Positions 1-12,600 of a DNA stretch of 64,000 nucleotides are shown here, piece by piece. The stretch lies in the NCBI GenBank assembly GCA_014526335.1, contig JACTAT010000033.1, forward strand, positions 464,802 through 528,801, given 5' to 3'. The DNA is from Chrysaora quinquecirrha (Eukaryota > Cnidaria > Scyphozoa > Semaeostomeae > Pelagiidae). The notes under the pieces were generated by a model. The model searched no databases. It saw only the letters and a list, made by a program, of their open reading frames with translations, and was not told the DNA's origin. The position numbers were made by a program, and so were the translations under genes. Within the stretch, counting starts at the first letter, position 1; each line of letters opens with the position of its first letter.

Positions 1-1254
1 TATGGGTTTTAAGTCGCATTTTATATCAACTTAAATTGCGTTAGAAAAGCATGGGTTGATTGTTCAATGCCAAAGAAACGAGGGGTTCCTTATCAATTTT
101 CTGAAAATTTTCCCACCCTAGGCTTGTAAGGGACCTTGTCTAGCAATTTTCCAACCTGGCTATGAATTCGAATTGTTATTGCCAGGCCTGCTCTCAGACT
201 CACACTGATCAAATCAGTAGAGTTTTGACTAGGAGCTATCGCAATAAAAGAAACAGGGGCTAGGGAGCAGCACGGACAATTTTTATCAAGTGTGTTTCAA
301 GACACTTTTTCTTGAACCAATGCAACATGCTTGCCTGCTTGCAAGACCTTTCCCGTCACCCTCTACTGTATAACAACATTTGGATATAACGTATTTAAGT
401 AGCAGATTATTTTTTCGTAGATTGTAGAAATGATTATTGACGCACGGACCTTTGTTAGGGTCAGGCAGGGAACTGTAAATAATTGTATTTTTGTCTGTTT
501 TTATACACCGTACACTGCATTCACCACGTTGCTTTCCGAAAAAGAATAGCTTCCATATTTGTGTAATGTTGTGTGTGTAAAAAGCGTATTTTGGCTTCGT
601 ACAGTAAAAATAATAACATTGAAAGTAGTGACGTATCTTGTTATATGTAGATCATTTCAGTAGAATTTAAATTTTTCAAAATAGCAAGATATCAATTTTT
701 CGATGCAAAAATCGTATAAAGCACCCAAACATTATTATAAGTGCAAAGTTTTACTGCCTCAGCGTGTGTATTATCGATTTTACGAGCGTCCAAAGTTTAC
801 AATTTTATAAGGGCTTTGACCGTGTGGGGTAAAAAGTTTCACCAAGTTCATTTTTTACGATCAAAGCCTTTATGCAATCGGGAACTTTGAATACTCATAA
901 AATTAAGAACACAAGCGCTAGGACAGCGAAACTTTGTACCTAGACTAAGTTTTGGCTGCTTTTTAAGATTTTCATATATAAAACTCGATGTCATGTGATT
1001 TCGAAACATTTTAATGCTGTCTGACGTCACACCGAAATGATCTATTTTCATGAGCCATGAGCCTCTTGGGTGCACCCCACACCCCCACTAAGTCGGCTGG
1101 CACCCACTTGAGTATTTAGTAAAAGCGAAAATATTGTATAAAATGTGTCTTTATTAATCTTGACTGCATTCGATCCGATCTTGTCGTTGTTTTTATACGT
1201 CTTATTTAACGTGCAGGGAACACGGAGCCAGAGAGAGAGAGACATGATTGATGT
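1..1254. other. Unique intergenic sequence, no gene seen
   Basis: AT-rich non-repetitive DNA with no open frame resembling a protein and no recognisable RNA gene. Frames of up to about 75 codons occur on both strands but look random in composition. A weak hairpin lies at about 812-868. The satellite found further right is absent here. Confidence 0.6.
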
Positions 1255-1255
1255 T

Positions 1256-1664
1256 GTACACGCTTTTTTTATAAGGAACCTACCTCAAGTCCTAGTTCTT
1301 AAAGTTCCTTATTTTTGGACCTCTTTTGAGGCAATTTTAGTTAAAAAAAGTTCCTTAATAGTTCCTTAATTTTAGCTGCACATACAGTGGTTTTAACAAT
1401 AAAAGAGAGACACTTGCATGTGAGAAAAGCTCGAGACTACTCAAGGAAACATTTGATACATGCTTAACGTACAATTTACGTGATTTTCGACTGCAAATGA
1501 ATGGAACCGGCTTTCTAATTCTTGATTTTTTGCAGTGATAAAACTATTCAACAATGAAAAGTTCTTTAGTTATTTTCTCTCTAGTAGTATAAGTTCGTTA
1601 AATTTTCGGGCCTTCTACATGTAGGTTCCTTATAAAGTGGTTCTTTATAAAAAAAAGCGTGTAC
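1256..1664. mobile_element. MITE-like inverted-repeat element
   Basis: The left end GTACACGCTTTTTTTATAA continues into GGAACCTAC, and the reverse complement of both pieces closes the element at 1622-1664. The right arm carries about 15 extra bases between the two pieces, a partial duplication of the arm itself. The inside is AT-rich and contains several short copies of GTTCCTTAAT. There is no coding capacity, so a non-autonomous DNA transposon relic is the simplest reading. I could not define a convincing target-site duplication, so the superfamily is unknown. Confidence 0.5.
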
Positions 1665-1904
1665 GTAACTCTGTTGATGATTACTGCTGACTGACTTTGC
1701 TCAACTGACTAACGAATTTACGTTACAATACAATTTATAACGACATGAATAATTACGAAAACTGTGAAAAATACAAAATTAAAAGAAGTAAAAGTGTTAA
1801 CGAGGAGGAAAACGTATTGAAAGTTAAAACAAAACAAGCGAAAGTTGTTTGCTAGCAACGATGTTGTTTCGCAGTTGCTAGTGTAGCTAGTAAGAATGAC
1901 GCTA
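1665..1904. other. Intergenic spacer, nothing recognised
   Basis: AT-rich unique sequence between the MITE-like element and the candidate promoter. No gene, repeat or RNA is visible. Confidence 0.5.
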
Positions 1905-2110
1905 CAAGTAGATTGGCCGTTTTGGGCAGTGACCAATCGCTTTGCTTTGCCACTGCGCACGTTCCATCCCAAAGCTCAATTTCTAAGGAAGGTACCCAAT
2001 ATTTCGAGGAACAACGTTGTCCCTTTTTTCAATTTTAATAATTTTGAAATATTGCTTTCTTTGCCTTACTGTAGCCTCAAGCGAATGCTTTGGCTATGAT
2101 TGGGCAATCG
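1905..2110 (+). promoter_or_regulatory. Candidate CCAAT-box promoter of the PTTG1IP-like gene
   Basis: Three CCAAT-type motifs, the NF-Y binding core, lie here: ATTGG at 1912-1916, CCAAT at 1933-1937 and ATTGG at 2099-2103. They lie 276-467 bp upstream of the ATG. A TGCGCAC motif near 1953 resembles half of an NRF1 site. No clear TATA box sits at a fitting distance. Clustered CCAAT boxes without TATA are common in housekeeping promoters, but the transcription start is not determined. Confidence 0.3.
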
Positions 2111-2378
2111 TCTAATTTTGTTGCAAAATTAATTGCTTTCTTGTTTTTACTGGGAATTTGTTATGAAATTTCGCGCTCATTCTGCGGCACATTCTGTGCT
2201 TCGTGCGGTAATCTTGAAAATTTTTATTTGACGCATAATTATGCAATATTATGTATAATTATGCATAATTAATCAGTATGTCATAACATTTTCCGCATAT
2301 TTGATTAGTTTCTGTTGTTGTGAGGAAGAGGGTAGGCCAGCTGCTTTTGATGAAAGAAAAAGAGCATTAAAAATAAAG
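2111..2378 (+). other. Probable 5' leader region with AT-rich palindromes
   Basis: This stretch separates the candidate promoter from the coding frame. At 2231-2275 it holds AT palindromes including GCATAATTATGC followed by a second, overlapping inverted copy. The coding frame is open upstream to about 2280 but has no ATG before 2379, so an upstream exon or 5' UTR intron cannot be excluded. Confidence 0.35.
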
Positions 2379-2906
2379 ATGAACTCTGTTTACAGTTTTT
2401 GTCTCTTTCTAGCAACAGTCCTGCTTATAATTTCACTCGGAACACAACCAGTGAAAGCAACATCAGACGCTGATTGCCAGAAAAAGAACTCAACTTGCTA
2501 CGTCTGCACAGAGCTTTCAGCATGCTACTGGTGCGAACCATCAAAACAATGCAAAAAGTATCCTCTGAAGTCGATCGTACCCAGAGACTGCACAAAACAT
2601 CAATGGTTTTATAAACAGTGCACTGTTGCTGGTTACTGGTTGATAATTGTCATTCCGTGTGTGGGAATATTCCTTCTTATATGCCTTGGTTGCTGCATTT
2701 GGTGCTGCTGTTGTAGAGAATCGAAAGCGAAAAAGGAAGAAAGATTTAGGCTCGAAGATGCTCGTCTGAACAGAGAAAAAGAACGACGAAAAGCTGCCCA
2801 TTCGCAAAAGAAGGCTGACAGACAAGGAAAAGTCGATGAAATTCGTAAGAAATATGGATTATATCAGCATGAACCATCTTATCAAAAAATGCAGGAAATG
2901 GAATGA
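2379..2906 (+). CDS. PTTG1IP: PTTG1IP-like (PBF) type I membrane protein
   Basis: Encodes a 175-residue protein resembling pituitary tumor-transforming gene 1 protein-interacting protein (human form 180 residues), a type I membrane glycoprotein of plasma membrane and vesicles that binds securin. Visible order: signal peptide 1-27 (cleavage expected after VKA); PSI-type cysteine-rich ectodomain about 33-81 with eight cysteines (33, 40, 43, 49, 52, 58, 71, 81) and the CxWC motif YWC at 50-52; N-glycosylation sequon NST at 37; transmembrane helix about 84-108 running into a cysteine cluster (109-112), likely palmitoylated; charged coiled-coil tail about 116-160; conserved C-terminal EIRKKYGL motif followed by a YxxM sorting-type tyrosine near the end. 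The ATG at 2379 is the first in frame, has A at -3 and is followed at once by the signal peptide. The whole protein is in one exon, whereas vertebrate genes have several. The tail motif makes the family call strong; the securin-binding role here is inferred. Confidence 0.92.
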   Translation: MNSVYSFCLFLATVLLIISLGTQPVKATSDADCQKKNSTCYVCTELSACYWCEPSKQCKKYPLKSIVPRDCTKHQWFYKQCTVAGYWLIIVIPCVGIFLLICLGCCIWCCCCRESKAKKEERFRLEDARLNREKERRKAAHSQKKADRQGKVDEIRKKYGLYQHEPSYQKMQEME

Positions 2907-3142
2907 ATTTAATTTTGCCCAATGACAGTTTTTCTAAATTTTGCACGAACACAAATTTTGCTTACAAAAAACTGTCAACAAAAACAGGTTTCTTTTTATT
3001 AGTTGCCATTTCCATTCAATTTAGAACAAGTTATGTTACTTTATTTCCTAAATGGGATCATTATTATTATTAATTGTCCTTCACCCATTTCTTGTTGGTT
3101 TTACAATTAAAATTGTTGACTTGGAAGAAAAAAGTTGTAAAT

Positions 3143-3148
3143 AATAAA
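3143..3148 (+). terminator. Poly(A) signal AATAAA of the PTTG1IP-like gene
   Basis: A canonical AATAAA lies 237 bp after the stop codon, in an A/T-rich 3' UTR. GT/T-rich sequence (TGTCTTTTGTG) follows about 20 bases later, as expected for a cleavage region near 3160-3170. Confidence 0.55.
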
Positions 3149-3170
3149 GGAAAGCATTAAGCATGTCTTT

Positions 3171-3644
3171 TGTGAATTTGAACTCTTTCTCAATAAGTAG
3201 CATTACAATGTGGATGTGGTAATTTTAATTGCAACCATAAGTATGCCATGAGAATACTCTCTTTTTTATAAGCAACTAAGGGCTGAGATTTGCTCAAATG
3301 TTTGGTTGAAATCCCTATTTTTATACAATACATCATTGCAAACTTGTCAATTGCATTGAACAGCATGAAAGGAGCCAGAAAAAGAGATTTTAGGGGGTAC
3401 CCAGTCATTCTGTGAGGGCTGAAAGACCAGATACATTAAGCAACTTCGAGGGCTGGACAGGTAGTCAAGTTGCTTTTTAAAAAAAAGGTGTACTACTCTT
3501 GGGTGCTTAATTGCCATCCTCCTTATTAACTGTTTGAAAGTTTCCAGCTCCCCTGAATGATAATGGCCCTTCCAATTCTAGACATTTTTGTCTTTCCCCA
3601 GCCTAAGCCCCTAGATTACAATTCTCAAAATAGAAATTCTCTAT
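3171..3644. other. Spacer between gene and satellite
   Basis: Unique sequence without a convincing gene. The last 60 bases before 3645 contain phrases faintly like the satellite hairpin region, so the array may extend slightly further left in strongly decayed form. Confidence 0.5.
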
Positions 3645-6600
3645 TATATTAGGTCGAATTAAGGGAAAAAAGTCCCCCTCGGAAAATCGCCTGAAAAGGA
3701 AAGTCTGGCAGAAAATAGGCTAAAATAAAGGGTTTGGAAAGCTCCCTTTTCTCTAAAATCCTTGCAAATAATTACCACCAGACACCCAAATAGCCTCACG
3801 GGCGTAAAAGAAGTAATTTTCCATCACATGAGGTTGAATTTGGAAGAAAACATTCCCCTAGAAAAAAAGGACAAAAACGCAGTGGACAAAAAAGGGACAA
3901 AAAGTGGCAAAATGGCCAAAAATCGGCAAAAATCAAGGAGTTTTGAAAACTCCCTTTTTTCTCTAGAAATAATTAAAAATACCTACCAGAACCTCTAAAA
4001 ATTGCCTCTAGGAGGTAAATAATGTAATTTAACATCACTTTAGGTCGAATTAGGAAGAAAAACTATGCAAAGAAACTCGCCAAAAAGGCAAGTCTATAGC
4101 CTTGCCAAATGGTCGAAAAATTAGCCAAAAACAGGGGTTTTGAAAACACCCTTTTTTCTCCAGAAATACTTAGAAATACCTACCAGAACCCCATAGAATA
4201 GCCTTTAGGGGGTAAATAATGTAATTTAATATTACTTTATGTCCTATTAGGAAGAAAAATCTACCCAAAAAAATTCGTCAAAAAGGCAAGTCTATAGCCT
4301 TGCCGAATGGCCGAAAATTTGCAAAAACAGGGGTTTTGAAAACACCCTTTTTTATCCAGAAATACCTAGAAATACCTACCAGAACCCCTTAAAATAGCCT
4401 CTAAGGGGTAAATAATGTAATTTACAATCACTTTAGGTTGAATTAGGAAGAAAAAACTACACTAAAAAAGTCGCCAAAAAGGCAAGTCTATAGCCTTGTC
4501 AAATGGCCGAAAAAAAGAAAAAAAATCAGGGGTTTTGAAAGCACCATTTTTTCTCCAGAAACACTTAGAAATACATACAAGAACCCCTTAAAATAGCCTC
4601 TAAGGGGTAAATAATGTAATTAACAATCACTTTAGGTCGAATTAGGAAGGAAAAACGACACTAAAAAAATCGCCAAAAAGGCAAGTCTATAGCCTGTCAA
4701 ATGGCCGAAAAAAAGAAAAAAATCAGAGGTTTTGAAAACACCATTTTTTCTCCAGAAACACTTAGAAATAACTACCAGAACCGCTTAGAATAGCCTCTAA
4801 GGGGTAAATAATGTAATTTAACATCACTTTAGGTCGAATTAGGAAGAAAAATTTATCCAAAAAAAATCGCCAAAAAGGCAAGTCTATAGCCTTGCCAAAT
4901 GGCCGAAAATTAGACAAAATCGGGGGTTTCGAAAACACCATTTTTTCTCCAGAAATACTTAGAAATACCTACCAGAACCCCATAGAATAGCCCCTAAGTG
5001 GTAAATAATGTAGTTTAATATTACTTTAGGTCGTATTAGGAAGAAAAAACTACCCAAAAAAATTCGTGAAAAAGGCAAGTCAATAGCCTTGCCAAATGGC
5101 CGAAAATTAGCCAAAAACAGGGGTTTTGAAAACACCCTTTTTTCTCCAGAAATACTTAGAAATACCTACCAGAACCCCATAGAATGGCCTCTAAGGGGCA
5201 AATAATGTAATTTTATATCTTTTTAGGTCGAATTAGGAAGAAAAACTACCCAAAGAAATTCGCCAAAAAGGCAAGTCTATAGCATTGCAAAATGGCCGAA
5301 AATGAGCCAAAAGCAGGGGTTTTGAAAACACCCTCTTTTCTCTAGAAATACTTAGAAATACCTACCAGAACCCCAAAGAATAGCCTTTAGGGGGTAAATA
5401 ATGTAATTTAATATTACTTTATGTCCTATTAGGAAGAAAAAACTACCCAAAAAAATTCGTGAAAAAGGCAAGTCAATAGCCTTGCCAAATGGCCGAAAAT
5501 TAGCCAAAAACAGGGGTTTTGAAAACACCCTTTTTTCTCCAGAAATACATAGAAATACCTACCAGAACCCCATAGAATGGCCTCTAAGGGGCAAATAATG
5601 TAATTTTATATCTTTTTAGGTCGAATTAGGAAGAAAAACTACCCAAAGAAATTCGCCAAAAAGGCAAGTCTATAGCATTGCAAAATGGCCGAAAATTAGC
5701 CAAAAACAGGGGTTTTGAAAACACCCTTTTTCTCCATAAATACTTAGAAATACCTACCAGAACCCCAAAAAATAGCCTTTATGGGGTAAATAATGTAATT
5801 TAATATTACTTTATGTCCTATTAGGAAGAAAAAACTACCCAAAAAAATTCGTCAAAAAGGCAAGTCTATAGCCTTGCCGAATGGCCGAAAATTAACAAAA
5901 AACAGGTGTTTTGAAAACACCCTTTTTTCTCCAGAAATACTTAGAAATACCTACCAGAACCCCTTAGAATAGCCTCTAAGGGGCAAATAATGTAATTTTA
6001 TATCACTTTACGTCGTATTAGGAAGAAAAACTACCCAAAAAAATTCACCAAAAAGGCAAGTGTATAGCATTGCAAAATGGCGCAAAATTAGCCAAAAACA
6101 GGGGTTTTGAAAACACCCTCTTTTCCCCAGAAATACTTAGAAATACCCACCAGAACCCCATAGAGTAGCCTTCAGTGGGTAAATAATAAATTTTAATATT
6201 ACTTTAGGTCGAATTAGGAAGAAAAACTACCCAAAAAAATTCGCCAAAAGGCAAGTCTATAGCCTTGCAAAATGGCCGAAAATTAGCCAAAAACAGGGGT
6301 TTTGAAAACACCTTTTTTCTCCAGAAAAACATAGAAAAACATACCAGAACCCCTTAGAATGGCCTCTAGGGGGTACATAATGCAATGTAATATTACTTTA
6401 GGTCGTATTAGGAAGAAAAATCTACCCAAAAAAATTCGTCAAAAGGCAAGTCTATAGCCTTGCCAAATGGCCGAAAATTAGAAAAAACAGGGTTTTGAAA
6501 ACACCATTTTTCTCCAGAAATACTTAGAAATACCTACCAGAACCCCTTAGAATAGCCTCTAAGGGGTAAATAATGTAATTTAATATCACTTTAGGTCGAA

Positions 6601-9600
6601 TTAGGAAGAAAAACGACACAAAAAATCGCCAAAAGGCAAGTCAAAAGCCTTGTCAAATGGCCGAAAAAAGAAAAAATCAGAGGTTTTGAAAACACCATTT
6701 TTCTCCAGAAACACTTAGAAATAACTACCAGAACCACTTAGAATAGCCTCTAAGGGGTAAATAATGTAATTTAACATCACTTTAGGTCGAATTAGGAAGA
6801 AAAATTTATCCAAAAAAATCGCCAAAAGGCAAGTCTATAGCCTTGCCAAATGGCCGAAAATTAGCCAAAATCAGGGTTTTGAAAACACCATTTTTCTCCA
6901 GAAATACTTAGAAATACCTACCAGAACCCCATAGAATAGCCTTTAAGTGGTAAATAATGTAATTTAATATTACTTTAGGTCGTATTAGGAAGAAAAAACT
7001 ACCCAAAAAAATTCGTGAAAAAGGCAAGTCAATAGCCTTGCCAAATGGCCGAAAATTAGCCAAAAACAGGGGTTTTGAAAACACCCTTTTTTCTCCAGAA
7101 ATACTTAGAAATACCTACCAGAACCCCATAGAATGGCCTCTAAGGGGCAAATAATGTAATTTTATATCTTTTAGGTCGAATTAGGAAGAAAAACTACCCA
7201 AAGAAATTCGCCAAAAAGGCAAGTCTATAGCATTGCAAAATGGCCGAAAATTAGCCAAAAACAGGGGTTTTGAAAACACCCTCTTTTCTCCAGAAATACT
7301 TAGAAATACCTACCAGAACCCCATAGAATAGCCTTCAGGGGGTAAATAATGTATTTTAATATTACTTTATGTCCTATTAGGAAGAAAAACTACCCAAAAA
7401 ATTCGTCCAAAAGGCAAGTCTATAGCCTTGCCAAATGGCGAAAATTAGCCAAAAACAGGGGTTTTGAAAACACCTTTTTTCTCCAGAAATACTTAGAAAT
7501 ACCTACCAGAACCCCATAGAATAGCCTCTAGGGGTAAATAATGTAATTTAATATCACTTTAGGTCGTGTTAGGAAGAAAAACTACCCAAAAAAATTCGTC
7601 AAAAGGCAAGTCTATAGCCTTGCAAAATGGCCGAAAATTAGCCAAAAACAGGGTTTTGAAAACACCATTTTTCTCCAGAAATACTTAGAAATACCTACCA
7701 GAACCCCAAAAAATAGCCTCTAAGGGGTAAATAATGTAATTTAATATTCTTTACTTTAGGTACCCAAAAAATTCGTCAATCTATAGCCTTGCCAAGGAAA
7801 ATTAGCCAAAACAGGGTTTTGAAAACACCCTTTTTCTCCAAAATACTTAGAAATACCTACCAGAACCCCAAAAGGCAAATAATGTCTTTAATTAGGAAGA
7901 AAAACTACCCAAAAAATTCGTCATATGGCCGAAAAAAGAAAAAAAAGGCAAGTCAGAGGGGTTTTGAAAACACCATTTTTCTCCAGAAATACTTAGAAAT
8001 ACCTACCAGAACCCCTTAGAATAGCCTCTAAGGGGTAAATAATGTAATTTAATATCACTTTAGGTCGAATTAGGAAGAAAAATTATCCAAAAAAATCGCC
8101 AAAAGGCAAGTCTATAGCCTTGCCAAATGGCCGAAAATTAGACAAAAACAGGGGTTTTGAAAACACCATTTTTTCTCCAGAAATACTTAGAAATACCTAC
8201 CAGAACCCCATAGAATAGCCCCTAAGTGGTAAATAATGTAGTTTAATATTACTTTAGGTCGTATTAGGAAGAAAAAACTACCCAAAAAAATTCGTGAAAA
8301 AGGCAAGTCAATAGCCTTGCCAAATGGCCGAAAATTAGCCAAAAACAGGGGTTTTGAAAACACCCTTTTTTCTCCAGAAATACTTAGAAATACCTACCAG
8401 AACCCCATAGAATGGCCTCTAAGGGGCAAATAATGTAATTTAATATCTTTTAGGTCGAATTAGGAAGAAAAACTACCCAAAAAATTCGCCAAAAGGCAAG
8501 TCTATAGCATTGCAAAATGGCCGAAAATGAGCCAAAAACAGGGGTTTTGAAAACACCCTCTTTTCTCTAGAAATACTTAGAAATACCTACCAGAACCCCA
8601 AAGAATAGCCTTTAGGGGGTAAATAATGTAATTTAATATTACTTTATGGAAGAAAAACTACCTTCGTCAAAAAGGCAAGTCTATAGCCTTGAAATGGCCG
8701 AAAATTAGCCAAAAACAGGTAAAACACCAGAAATACTTAGAAATACCTCCAGAACCCCATAGAAAAAGGCAAGTCAATAGCCTTGCCAAAAAGGCAAGTG
8801 GCCGGCCGAAAATTAGCCAAAAACAGGGGTTTTGAAAACACCCTTTTTTCTCCAGAAATACATAGAAATACCTACCAGAACCCCATAGAATGGCCTCTAA
8901 GGGGCAAATAATGTAATTTTATATCTTTTTAGGTCGAATTAGGAAGAAAAACTACCCAAAGAAATTCGCCAAAAAGGCAAGTCTATAGCATTGCAAAATG
9001 GCCGAAAATTAGCCAAAAACAGGGGTTTTGAAAACACCCTCTTTTCTCTAGAAATACTTAGAAATACCTACCAGAACCCCAAAGAATAGCCTTTAGGGGG
9101 TAAATAATGTAAGTTAATATTGCTTTATGTCCTATTAGGAAGAAAAAACTACCCAAAAAAATTCGTCAAAAAGGCAAGTCTATAGCCTTGCCAAGTGGTC
9201 GAAAATTAGCCAAAAACAGGGGTTTTGAAAACACCCTTTTTTCTCCAAAAATACTTAGAAATACCTACCAGAACCCCATAAAAAAGCCTCTAGGGGGTAA
9301 ATAATGTAATTTAATATTACTTTAGGTCGTATTAGGAAGAAAAAACTACCCAAAAAAATTCGTCACAAAGGCAAGTCTATAGCCTTGCCAAATGGCCGAA
9401 AATTAGCCAAAAACAGGGGTTTTGAAAACACCCTTTTTCTCCATAAATACTTAGAAATACCTACCAGAACCCCAAAAAATAGCCTTTATGGGGTAAATAA
9501 TGTAATTTAATATTACTTTATGTCCTATTAGGAAGAAAAAACTACCCAAAAAAATTCGTCAAAAAGGCAAGTCTATAGCCTTGCCGAATGGCCGAAAATT

Positions 9601-12600
9601 AACAAAAAACAGGTGTTTTGAAAACACCCTTTTTTCTCCAGAAATACTTAGAAATACCCACCAGAACCCCATAAAGTAGTCTTCAGTGGGTAAATAATAA
9701 ATTTTAATATTACTTTATGTCCTATTAGGAAGAAAAAACTACCCAAAAAAATTCGTCCAAAAGGCAAGTGGTAGAAAATTAGCCAAAAACAGGGGCTTTG
9801 AAAACACCTTCCTTGCTCCAGAAATACTTAGAAATACCTACCAGAACCCCATAGAATAGCCTCTAGGGGGTAAATAATGTAATTTAATATCACTTTAGGT
9901 CGTGTTAGGAAGAAAAACTACCCAAAAAATTCGTCAAAAAGGCAAGTTTATAGCCTTGCAAAATCGCCCAAAATTAGAAAAAAACAGGGGTTTTGAAAAC
10001 ACCCTTTTTTCTCCAGAAATACTTAGAAATAGGTACCAGAACCCCATAGAATAGCCTTTATGGGGTAAATAATGTAATTTAATATTACTTTAGGTCGTAT
10101 TAGGAAGAAAAAACTACTCAAAAAAATTCGCCAAAAGGCAAGTCTATAGCCTTGCCAAATGGCCGAAAATTAGCCAAAAACAGGGGCTTTGAAAACACCC
10201 TTTTTTCTCCAGAAATACTTAGAAGTACCAACCAGAACACCTTAGAATTGCCTCTAAGGGGCAAATAATGTAATTTAATATCATTTTAGGTCGAATTGGG
10301 AAGAAAACACTACACTAAAAAAATCGCCAAAAAGGCAAGTCTATAGCCTTGCCGAATGGCCGAAAATTAGCAAAAAACAGGTGTTTTGAAAACACCCTTT
10401 TATCTCCAGAAATACTTAGAAGTACCTACCAGAACACCTTAGAATTCCCTCTAAGGGGCAAATAATGTAATTTAATATTACTTTATGCCCTATTAGGAAG
10501 AAAAATCTATCGAAAAAAATTCGTCAAAAAGGCAAGTCTATAGCCTTGCCGAATGGCCGAAAATTAGCAAAAAACAGGTGTTTTGAAAACACCCTTTTTT
10601 CTCCAGAAATACTTAGAAATACCTACCAGAATCCCATAGAGTAGCCTTCAGTGGGTAAATAATAAATATTAATATTACTTTATGTCCTATTAGGAAGAAA
10701 AAACTACCCAAAAAAATTCGTGAAAAAGGCAAGTCTATAGCCTTGCCGAATGGCCGAAAATTAACAAAAAACAGGTGTTTTGAAAACACCCTTTTTTCTC
10801 CAGAAATACTTAGAAATACCTACCAGAACCCCTTAGAATAACCTCTAAGGGGCAAATAATGTAATTTTATATCACTTTACGTCGAATTAGGAAGAAAAAC
10901 TACCCAAAAAATTCGCCAAAAGGCAAGTCTATAGCATTGCAAAATGGCCGAAAATTAGCCAAAAACAGGGGTTTTGAAAACACCTCTTTTCTCCAGAAAT
11001 ACTTAGAAATACCTACCAGAACCCCATAGAATAGCCTTCAGGGGTAAATAATAAATTTTAATATTACTTTATGTCCTATTAGGAAGAAAAACTACCCAAA
11101 AAATTCGTCCAAAAGGCAAGTCTATAGCCTTGCCAAATGGCCGAAAATTAGCCAAAACAGGGGTTTTGAAAACACCTTCTTTTTCTCCAGAAATACTTAG
11201 AAATACCTACCAGAACCCCATAGAATAGCCTCTAGGGGGTAAATAATGTAATTTAATATCACTTTACGTCGTATTAGGAAGAAAAACTACCCAAAAAATT
11301 CTATAGCCAAAAAAAATTCGTCAAAAAGGCAAGTCTATAGCCTTGCAAAATGGCCGAAAATTAGCCAAAACAGGGGTTTTGAAAACACCTTTTTCTCCAG
11401 AAATACTTAGAAATACCTACCAGAACCCCATAGAATAGCCTCTAGGGGGTAAATAATGTAATTTAATATCACTTTAGGTCGTGTTAGGAAGAAAAACTAC
11501 ACAAAAAATTCGTCAAAAGGCAAGTTTATAGCCTTGCAAAATCGCCCAAAACTAGAAAAAAACAGGGATTTTGAAAACACCATTTTTTCTCCAGAAACAC
11601 TTAGAAATACATACAAGAACCCCTTAAAATAGCCTCTAAGGGGTAAATAATGTAATTAACAATCACTTTAGGTCGAATTAGGAAGGAAAAACGACACTAA
11701 AAAAATCGCCAAAAAGGCAAGTCAAAAGCCTTGTCATATGGCCGAAAAAAAGAAAAAAATCAGAGGTTTTGAAAACACCATTTTTTCTCCAGAAACACTT
11801 AGAAATAACTACCAGAACCACTTAGAATAGCCTCTAAGGGGTAAATAATGTAATTTAACATCACTTTAGGTCGAATTAGGAAGAAAAATTTATCCAAAAA
11901 AAATCGCCAAAAAGGCAAGTCTATAGCCTTGCCAAATGGCCGAAAATTAGACAAAATCGGGGGTTTCGAAAACACCATTTTTTCTCCAGAAATACTTAGA
12001 AATACCTACCAGAACCCCATAGAATAGCCTCTAAGGGGTAAATAATGTAGTTTAATATTACTTTAGGTCGTATTAGGAAGAAAAAACTACCCAAAAAAAT
12101 TCGTGAAAAAGGCAAGTCAATAGCCTTGCCAAATGGCCGAAAATTAGCCAAAAACAGGGGTTTTGAAAACACCCTTTTTTCTCCAGAAATACTTAGAAAT
12201 ACCTACCAGAACCCCATAGAATGGCCTCTAAGGGGCAAATAATGTAATTTTATATCTTTTTAGGTCGAATTAGGAAGAAAAACTACCCAAAGAAATTCGC
12301 CAAAAAGGCAAGTCTATAGCATTGCAAAATGGCCGAAAATTAGCCAAAAACAGGGGTTTTGAAAACACCCTCTTTTCTCCAGAAATACTTAGAAATACCT
12401 ACCAGAACCCCAAAGAATAGCCTTTATGGGGTAAATAATGTAATTTAATATTACTTTATGTCCTATTAGGAAGAAAAAACTACCCAAAAAAATTCGTGAA
12501 AAAGGCAAGTCAATAGCCTTGCCAAATGGCCGAAAATTAGCCAAAAACAGGGTTTTGAAAACACCCTTTTTCTCCAGAAATACATAGAAATACCTACCAG

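Noticed and set aside
812..868. Small hairpin GGCTTTGA ... TCAAAGCC
   Set aside because: Only 8-12 bp of arm with mismatches; too weak to call an element.
2301..2378. N-terminal extension of the PTTG1IP-like protein
   Set aside because: The extension begins at TTG, not ATG, and would place 26 residues before the signal peptide.
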